From Linanthus parryae (Eukaryota > Streptophyta > Magnoliopsida > Ericales > Polemoniaceae): 64,000 nt of DNA. Each line of letters starts with the position of its first letter. Position 1 is the stretch's first letter. The notes beneath the pieces are model-generated. The model made no database searches. It worked only from the letters and a program-made list of their open reading frames with translations, and was not told the DNA's origin. The translations under genes were made by a program, and so were the position numbers. Of this stretch, positions 22,729 to 31,983 are shown piece after piece. Where the stretch lies: positions 18,920,001 to 18,984,000 of the forward strand of contig JALGPY010000007.1 in the NCBI GenBank assembly GCA_023055425.1. Direction: 5' to 3'.

Positions 22729-23858
22729 ATGGAAGGAACCATGAGTTGGGGTTTTTCAGAGGAAGGATGGAGGAAAGGTCCATGGACAACAGAAGAGGAC
22801 AACTTGCTGAGAGAGTATGTTAGAATGCATGGTGAAGGAAGATGGAGTTCTGTCGCCATTTACGCCGGTAACTATCATAATATCTACTAACATACTCTCT
22901 CAGCAAGTTGAGATATAATACCTCTCTATGTAATACAGTATATGTTCGCTGACAGTGCTATACTTGCACTATGAGAACTGACAGAAAATCTGTACGCAGT
23001 ATTGATTTTAGTGACACTGCGCACCAATATTTTTTATTTTACTGACATCGCGCACCAATCTTACTGTTGGTGTGCGATATCAGTAAAATCAATACTGCGT
23101 GCGGGTAACCTGTTAACTCTCACAATGTTTGAAATGCAGTGTTGGCAAACATTACTGCGTGAGGGTTATAAGTCAAAAGTTTCTATTTACTATATGAAAT
23201 TTCTATGAATAAGCTTAATGAATGTTTTTTGGTGTTATGACTTCAGGGCTAAAGAGGAGTAGCAAGAGCTGCAGGCTAAGGTGGGTGAATTATCTCAGAC
23301 CTGGTCTCAAGAAAGGCCATCTAACACCTCAAGAGGAAGGCATCATCATTGAACTTCATGCCCTCTTGGGTAACAAGTAATTACTATTACACTTGCTCTC
23401 TCATGCACTTTTTATACTATCTTCATGTGTGAGACATCAGCAGAACAATGACATGGTTATGATAATCTTGACTATGTAGATGGTCAACTATCGCACGGTA
23501 CTTACCTGGGAGAACAGACAACGAGATAAAGAATTACTGGAGAACCCATTTCAAGAAAAGAGGAAAGCCTACTACTTCCCTAAGGCAATACAAGAGGAAA
23601 GCACAGTTTCTGAAGCAGGAACAATTCGATCAACACAGCGTGAATGCAATGAACAAGCCTTTGCCACAAGTAGAAGTGCAGCTGTTGGATCATGAGAAGA
23701 AAAAAAGAGACCAAGAGATGGTTGATCCCATGTTTCCCATAGTGGAGGATCTGTTCTTCCCTGTGTCGCCGTACCAAGATGTTCCGTGCTGGCCAGAAAC
23801 CCCCATGGAAGAGGATGACGGCTTTTGGGGCAGCTTGTGGAACCTTTTGAACTCTTGA
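22729..23858 (+). CDS. R2R3-MYB transcription factor
   Basis: Three exons, 22729-22867, 23247-23376 and 23480-23858, give 215 residues with GT-AG introns at the two positions usual for R2R3-MYB genes. R2 starts at [18 protein letters not shown] (residues about 12-62); its helix 3 reads [18 protein letters not shown]3 contains [20 protein letters not shown] and the signature [20 protein letters not shown] (about 65-115). The C-terminus is acidic with several tryptophans and ends [12 protein letters not shown], resembling an activation region. The pattern LTPQEE...WRTHFKK suggests relatives of Arabidopsis MYB27/MYB48/MYB59, but I cannot fix the subgroup. R2R3-MYB proteins bind DNA in the nucleus. 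R2 has the usual tryptophan spacing; no defects seen. Intron 1 carries inverted repeats, one complementary to exon 1. Confidence 0.93.
22800..22910. repeat. 24-nt perfect inverted repeat spanning exon 1 and intron 1 of the MYB gene
   Basis: Bases 22800-22823 in exon 1 are the exact reverse complement of 22887-22910 in intron 1, with a 63-base loop that includes the 5' splice site at 22867/22868. The exon arm encodes part of R2 (residues NLLREYVR). The intron arm is therefore probably a small inverted copy of the exon. In the pre-mRNA it could form a hairpin around the donor site. Confidence 0.9.
22997..23104. repeat. Inverted repeat in MYB intron 1
   Basis: The left arm has CGCAGTATTGATTTTAGTG and GCGCACCAA; the right arm has TTGGTGTGCG and CAGTAAAATCAATACTGCG. 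The arms pair with a few mismatches and the centre has a second ACTGACATCGCGCACCAA copy. No target duplication was recognised, so it may be a MITE remnant. Confidence 0.65.
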
Positions 23859-24666
23859 TTTCTTACATTGATTTCATTCCTTGCAAATGTAATCTTCATA
23901 GAATATCAATTCTCAAAAACTTAAATTTTTGAACAAATTACACAATGTTAATGAAAATGTAACTATGGATGACAGAGTATTTGCCTCAGGTAAAGCACCA
24001 ATCACTTCCCTGTTGTGCTTTTCTTTTTGAATAGAATGAGGCAACCAAGTTTGAAGGTCTCCATGCCCACACAAAAAATATAGTAGAATGCAATAATAGG
24101 GAATTTTAGGCATCAATATGATTTTGCCGTGTTTATGAAACTTTGAGGTTTATGGAATAATACATATATATAGTATATGTTAGTTCTTCGACTCGGTATG
24201 TTTTAATTGTGCAAAACCCTTCTCTTCGCATAGGGACGAGCATTCACGACTCACTTGAGTTCATCCTAGCGGTATGATGAAGTTTTGAGCGACTAATTTG
24301 TATATCTAGTGCCGGAGCCATAAATTTATCATGTGGGGTCACGATTTAGAAGTTTCGATAACTTTCCACTAAGCTACTAAATTATCATATTCATCTAAAG
24401 AAAACAAAATATTGCAATTGGGAAGATTTTTGCAGTTATTTATTTGAAACTAGTACGGGATTTTTAGGGCCAAACTTTAAAATGTACTAGTAGCTAAAAG
24501 GAGGAAGTGTTTGGAGTTAGAAGACACAAATATTCATATGTGTCTAATGGGTGTGTTTTGGACAAGCTTAAATCAGCATAGATTATATCTGCTTATTGGA
24601 ATGAGTAGTTGGGGTGAGGAGAAGGGATGTTGTCTTTATTGCCTTTTGAATTACAGAGATATTATC
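23859..24666. other. Downstream region of the MYB gene
   Basis: Contains the MYB 3' UTR and about 700 bp without a recognisable gene. At about 24310, AGTGCCGGAGCCATAAATTT resembles the end of a decayed GTGGCGGAGCC-type MITE without a partner. Confidence 0.35.
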
Positions 24667-24674
24667 ATTCATAC

Positions 24675-25010
24675 TAGGCCTGTCAATGGGTCGAGGCAGG
24701 CCCAGACCCGACCCGAAAAAACCCGACCCACTGTAATCCAAACCCTACCGTTGGCCCACCAGAGCCGACCCTAGTGAGAACCCTTGAGCACCTAACCGAG
24801 ACCCGACCCAGGACCCGACTACTGGGCCCAAACCCATTTGTAACCCTTAATTTTGAGCCGCCTACACCACTCTCTCTACGCTTCTCCTCTGTCATAAACC
24901 CCTCGATCTCACTCTATCTTTATGTCTTTCCTCTGTCTCTCGACGCCGTTGGTAAACGAATCGGACGCTGAGGTCAGCTCGGGTCGAAACCCGGCCCATT
25001 GTTAGGCCTA
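24675..25010. mobile_element. Non-autonomous hAT element
   Basis: 336 bp with inverted ends TAGGCCTGTCAATGGG and, inverted from the right end, TAGGCCTAACAATGGG. The flanks ATTCATAC (24667-24674) and GTTCATAT (25011-25018) form an 8-bp duplication with two mismatches. The subterminal regions contain repeated ACCCGACC/GGGTCG motifs. It is non-coding. Confidence 0.78.
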
Positions 25011-25123
25011 GTTCATATAATTTCAGTACACGTGTTGCATTTTTTTGACGAAACAAGGAAGAAAAGTAGATTCCGTTTTCTAGAGGGTGCAAAGTACAAA
25101 CTCAAATATTTTTAACGGGCTCA

Positions 25124-25187
25124 TGGGCCATTTTTTTCCAGGCTTGTGGGAAGCTAATGTGGAGAATGATAAGCCCATCAAGCCCAA
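25124..25187 (+). promoter_or_regulatory. Possible displaced promoter elements of the zinc-finger gene
   Basis: TGGGCC at 25124 and inverse TGGGCT-type motifs (AAGCCCA at 25171, AGCCCAA at 25181) cluster just left of the Mutator-like element. Such site II motifs are common in promoters of plant housekeeping genes. If the 1.1-kb insertion is removed, they lie about 140-200 bp from the start codon at 26441. Confidence 0.3.
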
Positions 25188-25249
25188 ACTTCAAAAAATC
25201 TTCTTCTTCATTAAACCAGAAACACAAAAAGGGAAAGAAAAAAAAAGAT

Positions 25250-26358
25250 GGCAAAATTGCACCGGAGGTACCCATATTTTGCCAAACCTGACAAGTGGGT
25301 ACCCAAATTTTCAAATCGTGCATCACTGGTACCCAAAATTTCAAAATCGTGCACGGAGGTACCCAACGCCAACTGCCGTTAACTTTCCATTCAAATTGGA
25401 CGGAAAATTATAAAAAAGACTATTGTACCTATTATTTTCACCTCCAACTTTTTTTAAAATACAACTTCTACTAACGAATCTAAAAAAATTAAAAATAAAA
25501 AAATTTAATTTAATAATTTGATATATGTAAGATAATGCAATATATTTAATCAAAATTACATATTTTTACATCATTTCAAGATATGAAATATGTTTTTATT
25601 AACATATATCCGTTAATCTTAAAGTCTCTAAATTTTTTTAAACAAAAATATCAAAATTTCTAATCTCAAAATGGTACATTAACGGAAGGGTACATGTGAA
25701 ATTATCAAAGATACTTGTATGTTATTCTTTAATTAAACAATCATGTGAAATTATGAAATGTTTAGATTTTTTTAAAATTTTTCAAAAAAGCTAAAAGAAA
25801 TTAAGATTGACGGATATATGTTAAGAAAAACAATCTCAAAATTTAATAATTTCACACATATATTTCTTTAATAAAACAATAACATATAACAATCTTTGAT
25901 AATATCACATGTACCCTCCCATTAATTTTTCAATTTGAGATTATGAAATTTTGATATTTTTGTTAAAAAAAAGTTAAAGACTTTAAGATTGACGGATATA
26001 TGTTAATAAAAACATATTTCACATCTTAAAATGATGTTAAAAATATGTAAGTTTGATGAAATATATTGCATTGTCTATCAAATTATTAAATTAAAATTTT
26101 ATTATTTTTAATTTTTTTTCGTTAGTAGCAGTTGTATTTTAAAAAAAGTTAGAGGTGAAAATAATGGATATAATAGTCTTTTTTATACTTTTCCGTCCAA
26201 TTTGAATGGAAAGTTAACGAAAAGTTAACGGCAGTTAGCGTTGGGTACCTCCGGTGCACGATTTTGAAAATTTGAGTACCCGTGATGCACGATTTGAAAA
26301 TTTGGGTACCCACTTGCCGGTTTTGGCAAAATGTGGGTACCTCCGGTGCAATTTTGCC
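25250..26358. mobile_element. Fold-back Mutator-like element with long inverted repeats
   Basis: A 1,109-bp element starting GGCAAAATTGCACCGGAGGT and ending with the inverse. It is flanked by a perfect 9-bp duplication AAAAAAGAT (25241-25249 and 26359-26367), the hallmark of Mutator transposases. The inverted similarity extends some 400 bp inward on each side, through TTAACTTTCCATTCAAATTGG, the AACTTTTTTTAAAATACAAC block and the ACATATATCCGT blocks, leaving only a short unpaired centre. The termini contain several GGGTACC-rich subrepeats. No transposase is encoded. Its right end lies 82 bp before the start codon of the next gene. Confidence 0.93.
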
Positions 26359-26440
26359 AAAAAAGATCAAACCACTGGAATAGATTGCGATAAGGTACAC
26401 ACCGAAACATTGGAAGTGAAGTGAAGTGGAATCGAAGGCG

Positions 26441-26687
26441 ATGTTTGAGAACATAACAGCGAGTGAAATAGCCGGCTATGCGGTCGGAGCTCTGCTACTG
26501 TCAGCCACCATCTCCGCCACCAAAATCGACGGCCTCATCTCTTCTTCCCAGCGAAGGTAACTCTTTCTGCTTCTGTGTTTTCTCCAATTTTAAGGAATTA
26601 AACCATAATCATAAGCCCATGTTAGTAATCTGGCTTCTCATTCATGTTTTAGGAAACAACCCCTTTATTCTTTTGAGTTTGGAAGAA

Positions 26688-26727
<40 letters not shown>

Positions 26728-29042
26728 GATTTATCCCAAAACACGTGAGTGGACTTGTGAATTTCTCTGAGGTTGCTGTACAATAATAGAGCATGATTTG
26801 GATTCTTACAATTATTTACTAGAAAGATAAAAAAAAAAAGTTTAATGTTGTAATGTTGTAAGAAGAGCATGTTTAACTGCTGGAGCTTGACTAATAAGAA
26901 ACCTATTTTCGCGACCAGTGCACTAAACTATTAATTTATGATATGATTTTCATCCACAGCAACCAAGATAATCAACAAACTATTGTAAGGGGAGGGGAAA
27001 ATTACCATTATTAGAAAGTTGCCTAATATTTTTTAGGAAATGAGGTTGCGGGAGGTCAAGGTGCCAGCGGGCCGGGCTGAGGGATAGCGTGTTGGGCGCG
27101 GGCTGTGCAAGAGGTTAGTGCGGGCCGGGTCCGGAATGCGCGAAACTCTGCACGTGCCATGCCCGGGCTGAGTTGAGGGTGGAGGGGCCGTTTTTGTGCG
27201 GGTCGTCCGGGGGCCCGTGACGTGTTGTCTTCGGGAGAAACATGACCTGTGCGTGCACGGGCTGGATTCCATTTTAAGCGGGCCGGGTGCGGGTCAGAGG
27301 TGGAAGGGCTATGCGTGGGCACGGGTTTGTGTGAGTCGTGCACGGCCCGGGGGGGGGGGGGGGCGGAGAAACATGACCCGTGTGTGCACGGGCTGGATTC
27401 CATTTTAAGCGGGCCGGGTGCGGGTCAGAGGTGGAGGGGGCCATGCGTGGGCACGGGTTGACCCTTCTTGGGCACGAGCCAGGCCATTTTGGCACGCGGG
27501 ACGATCCGTGCTGCCATGTTGATCCGTGCTGCCAGGAAGAGGCTCCGCCCCTGTATGACAATAAGTTGGAGAACTCTCCACGGCACACTACATCCGCAAC
27601 ATTGGTGGAAAGGTAAATAAGGATTTTTGCTAAATAAATTTTGGTTTCTCGAATGTTTTCTTCTACACATTCTAGCCAGAAGTCTCTTCAAATCCTGAAT
27701 TCAATGCTTTTGAAATGATAGGTGCCTCTATGTTATTTGGCAGCGAAAACGGCTTACCCATAAAACCAATATTGCAGCTTTCTTGAAAGTTTAGCAACCG
27801 TGTCCGTTTAGCTTACTTTTCCTAATCAGAATTTCTGAGACAGTTGAAATATGGCATACTTCCTTAATCCTTGACCGTCATTGTTGGCGGCCACTAACAT
27901 TAATTAAGGTTTTTGTCTAATGAGGGAAATCTAGTATCACAGGCTCATGTATCAAATCAGTTTTGGATTATTGTATGAATCCCTGGGAAACCAACAGAAA
28001 ACCTTTATTGAAGAAGCTTAATGGAAAAATTGTGTTGGCCTTAGGTTGAGAAACTAATCACGGTGCGAGATGTTAGAACTCACCAGGATATACCCCATAT
28101 ACTTGAACTCCCTCGTTTGTGTTTGTTCATCAGAGTGGGAAGGGGTGTGAATTCAGGAATTCGTTACAGTGGGGGTTAAACTGGAATATTTAAACAAAAT
28201 AAGGCAAAGTTTTACGTTTTGAGAAGTTGAGTGGGAGTTATAGTGCAAATTTTGTGGGAGATAGTAAACAGCAATAACTAAATGAAGGAAGTGCAAAATT
28301 ACAATTTTACAAAATTGAGTGGGGGCTATTGAGAAAGATACCAAATTCCTGGAATTTGGTCTGGTGGTCCCGAAGCACCAAAATCCGGGCGTTCACCAAA
28401 AAGTACCAGAACAAGGAGATTTTAAAACCTCATGTTCAACATGAGGTTTCTTGAGGTTTTAAACATGTTGGGCAGCCCGAGCTCGAATAGTAACCATGTG
28501 TTAGAGTTGCGGCTGCCCTGCATACTTAAAACCTCATATTCACTATGAGGTTTCATGCCGAGTTGAACACGAGGTTTTAACATCTCCGTATTTTGCTATT
28601 ATTGCTGTAAATTACCGGATTTTGGTGTTTTTAGAACCAAACTCTTGTATTTTGGTATCTTCCTCGGGGGCTATAGCCCCTTATCTGTCATCTTGTAGAT
28701 TCGCCGTTCAGAGTGGACTATTATTTTGAGTTCCAAGTATCAAACACTCTATTGAATGGCATTCCGCTCTACCTTCCAGTTTGTTTCCGCACACGAATTT
28801 TGACCAGACTTGTTCAAATCCTATGTGGGTATGCATGCAGCTCTTTGAAAATGTGCAAAAGATGTGGCGATCTGAGGATGGTGGCGTGCTCGAAATGCAA
28901 TGGATTTGGAACCCTGAAAGAAGGAGGACCGTTCGATATTATTGCAGTTCAGCCGTTAGGAGGGGGCATGAAGAAGCTCAAGTTCAGGAAATGTCCCAAC
29001 TGCAAAAACAAAGGGAATTTCAGCTGTCCCGAATGCTCCTAA
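26441..29042 (+). CDS. Small DnaJ-type (BSD2-like) cysteine-rich zinc-finger protein
   Basis: Two exons, 26441-26556 and 28841-29042, join with a GT-AG intron of 2,284 bp to give 105 residues. The N-terminus MFENITASEIAGYAVGALLL is followed by a hydrophobic stretch (about residues 10-27) that could be a membrane anchor or part of a targeting region. The C-terminal half has four Cys pairs, CKRCGDL, CSKCNGFG, CPNCKNKG and CPECS, matching the DnaJ/Hsp40 central zinc-binding fold without a J domain. Plants have a family of such short proteins, some acting as chloroplast protein-disulfide or assembly chaperones; the exact role here is unknown. The intron carries tandem repeats and a MITE. A Mutator-like element separates the gene from its probable upstream promoter motifs. 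An extra small exon inside the large intron cannot be excluded. Confidence 0.8.
26690..26725. repeat. Poly-T tract
   Basis: 36 consecutive T residues in the intron of the zinc-finger gene; on the minus strand this is a poly-A tail-like run. Confidence 0.95.
27050..27540. repeat. GC-rich tandem repeat in the intron
   Basis: A strongly GC-rich island in AT-rich surroundings. A unit of about 131 bp starting GAGAAACATGACC occurs at 27235 and again at 27366, with the shared phrase GGGCTGGATTCCATTTTAAG and GGGCCGGGTGCGGGTCAGAG. A more diverged partial unit lies to the left (27050-27234). A run of about 15 G residues is at 27349-27363. Several overlapping frames are open only because of the composition; I do not call them genes. 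Confidence 0.85.
28330..28665. mobile_element. MITE in the intron with 9-bp flanking repeats
   Basis: 336 bp with inverted ends (T)GAGAAAGATACCAAA and, from the right, GAGGAAGATACCAAA. The 9-bp sequence GGGGGCTAT flanks both sides (28321-28329 and 28666-28674), which fits a Mutator-type insertion. Inside is a small perfect palindrome around 28423-28448 (AACCTCATGTT/AACATGAGGTT), repeated in diverged form near 28530-28553. Confidence 0.7.
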
Positions 29043-31152
29043 GCTGTCCGGAAAAGCCATTTAGTTATGTTACTTCATAACTTTGTAAAAACTAGTGCAT
29101 TTATCTGTGAACATTGTATTGAAATTATTGTGCAAGAAATGCATTATTGTATATGGGTTGATAAGGTCATTGGTACTATGAAATACACTAGATCGATTCA
29201 TTAGTAGTTTATGGTTCACCGGTCATGTCACAAGAGTACTACTAGGTCTAGCGGTATAATATTAATACTTATAGTCAGGCGATAAAGACAGCTGTAGAAC
29301 AGTAGAAGTCATACATCAGTGGTGGGTGTACATTTAGAACACGCTACGCTAAAAAGTATGAGTCTTCACGAGACAAACCTATGATTACAAGACCAATAGA
29401 CAAACAAAATTTACATTTTTCTATTCTTGACATGTGAACGGAATACTCCGATGAAACCGACTTTTTCGTTTGGATATCTTCTGTGGCGCGTTCCACCTCT
29501 CTTTGTCATACCGATCGAAGAAAGATGGTGAACTTGATAGGTGCAATGTCGACATCAATAGTAACATGTATTCTATAGATTGAATAAGAACACGAGAGTG
29601 TGCAGAATCCAGTTGTATAAACTTATTTGATTATTATTATTTGTCTAAGTTTTTGTTACGCAAACATGGTCAAGCAACACATTGGAACTTTTCTCTTCTC
29701 CCTTGGGTTCAGTCGAACAGTGGCTTGTGGTCCTCAGTATCTACTTCAGTGGTCCAATAGTTAATCCAACGTTGGACCACCATTGACATCTCATATGTGG
29801 TGTCACAAAGATGCAACCACCGGTTCACTCTTAGTCATGCGTTTGTTCAGCCACCTGAAACTGCAGATACAAGATAAATACTTCCCTTTTGTTGTACACA
29901 TTTTTTTTCGCGCAAAATCACTTCATCTTTTCTTTTATGCATAATGGGCCTGTTTGGATGAGAGTAAATTGAGAGGTAGATGATTGGTCAATAATTCAAA
30001 AAAAATCGGTCAAACCTCTCCAAACACAAACAAATCCAGATTTCCGTCAAAAAATCCGAAATTCTGGCTTTAAATCCGGATTTCCGGACTTTCGGCCGAT
30101 TTTTGGGTGGAAATTCGGATTTTTGGGTAATTTGCGGATTTTATTATGCAAATGGGTGCTATTTTGGTGGTGGGTCGCGCGTTCAAACATGGCTGTATGC
30201 TGTAAATTAAAAAAAAATATTATTTATGTATCAATAATTCACAATAATCTGCCGCATCCAAACTATACAGATTAAATGACATTTGAAGCTCAATCTCTCA
30301 CTTATTATAACTTTCAAACTGCCCCAATATATAATATCTGGCTAGCTTTGCGTACATTGTGGAACAACATATATCTCGAGATGAGAATTACAAATAATCA
30401 GTTTTGTATTTGCTAGCCATCTACCATGCCTCTCACACTAACAAATAATACCGTGTAGGTAAATTAGATTCACGAAATTCAGACACAAAACTGCATTGCG
30501 AAGTGTGAACACGCTGTTCAAACAGTAAGAATTGACACTATAAGATAGTAGTGTGAATACGTTGTTCAAACAGCAAGAATTTTGACACTTTACGATAACA
30601 TACTATAACAATTCACAAAATCTATTACAGTCAGTTGTTGTAACATAATACGCATATGTGGTCAAGTCACGCCAAAAAATCATACCTACCTATGTGGAAA
30701 TGATGGTGGTAGCTTGTGACGGACCACGTCGGCAACTCCTAAAGCAAAGATGAGTTTGTCGATCATCGGTATTCTGCCATATAATCATGAACACAAAGAA
30801 ATAAATAAAGGATGGCAAGTACAAGGAACCAAAGCACACAAAGAGGCATTTGTGAGCACCACCACCACAACCACCACTAGCAACAGTGGTGTTTTCACTC
30901 AACTATTTTCTATTTTGGAGCGGACCTATGGCTAAGCTAGTTCCATCTAATTACAGTAATTTGATCAATGGAATGTCAATTGGTTCTAGCATCAATTATC
31001 AATGGCTCTCCTTTTTTGTGGAGGGTGAAGTCGGTGTTCGTCGTCCCCATCATCTGTCAATTCATTCTCTCCCTCCGTCATGGGTGTGCAGATTTTCATT
31101 TATTTCTATGGCCCACGCACTTTAACCTCGTCCTGGATTTTAATTTAATTTA
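29043..31152. other. Intergenic region without recognised genes
   Basis: About 2.1 kb. A possible MITE begins GGGCCTGTTTGGATGAGA at 29946 and may end near CATCCAAACTATACAG at 30255-30270, but no target duplication was found. A duplicated phrase (GTGTGAACACGCTGTTCAAACAG and a near copy 50 bp later) lies at 30505-30580. Nothing else stands out. Confidence 0.35.
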
Positions 31153-31527
31153 GGATCCGTTTGGTTGGTGGTAAAACATTTTCTAGTAAAACGTTTTCCA
31201 TGTTTTGGTGTTGAAGGTAAAATATTTTCATGTAAATTATTGTAAAATAATTATTGTAAAATAATTTACACATTTCAAATCCGTAAGCTATTTTCCAAGA
31301 GTGCAGGAGCACAACAACAATTCATACTAACACCTCCACCACCAATAGTCACCTCCACCACGACCCATCCCCGCCACCAATCACTGCCATTGCCGTCACG
31401 GCCCACTGTTTTGGCAAGTATCAACCAAACACGAGAAAATAATTGCAGAGAACACTTTTCACCCAAATTATTTTACGCGAAGAATATTTTCCATTGTAAA
31501 ACATTTTACTGCGAACCAAACAGAGCA
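31153..31527. mobile_element. MITE with CCGTTTGGTT ends
   Basis: The left end GGATCCGTTTGGTTGGTGG and the inverted right end GCTCTGTTTGGTTCGCAG are similar, and the adjacent GTAAAACATTTTCTAGTAAAA pairs with TGTAAAACATTTTACTG at the other end. This kind of TTTGGTT terminus is common in plant hAT-like and Tourist-like MITEs. I could not settle the target duplication. Confidence 0.55.
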
Positions 31528-31546
31528 TTTGTTTCAATAATTCATA

Positions 31547-31790
31547 CCAATACGTCCGAACTCCTTTTCTCTAAGTAGAATTTTTAAGTCACTTTGATCG
31601 TGTGATTTGAAAAATAGAACGATGCAATTTTTTATAATTTTTTCACATGTTATAGAGAAACTCTTATCTACAACACCATGAAAACTTTATCAAAAAATTG
31701 CATCATTTTACTAACCGAATCACTGGGTCAAAGTGAGCAAATGAATAATGATAAAAGTCAAATTATGGAGAAAGAACTGGAACACAGTGG
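31547..31790. mobile_element. Stowaway-type MITE, copy 3
   Basis: 244 bp flanked by TA on each side, with degenerate inverted ends and the family's internal palindrome (TTTTTTCACATGTTATAGAGAAAC facing CAACACCATGAAAACTTTATC, then ATTTTACTAACCGAATCA). It lies 36 bp left of the surviving end of Copia 2. Confidence 0.65.
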
Positions 31791-31983
31791 TAGTTGGCAG
31801 AATTTGAAAACTCCATAGTACTCCAGTTGTCATAATAAACTGGTATCAGAGCCTGGTTTGCCGGTGTTTCAAGATCAAGATCAAGGCGGAGCAAAGCTAG
31901 GGTTTCACAACTTGGTGAAATCAAAGCTAGGGTTTTGCGATCTAGGTGGAGCACGCGACTAAGGTTCAAGATCCACCAAGAAC

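Noticed and set aside
27033..27691. Several overlapping open frames on both strands in the GC-rich intron repeat
   Set aside because: High GC content lowers stop-codon frequency; the frames repeat with the tandem unit and show no family features.
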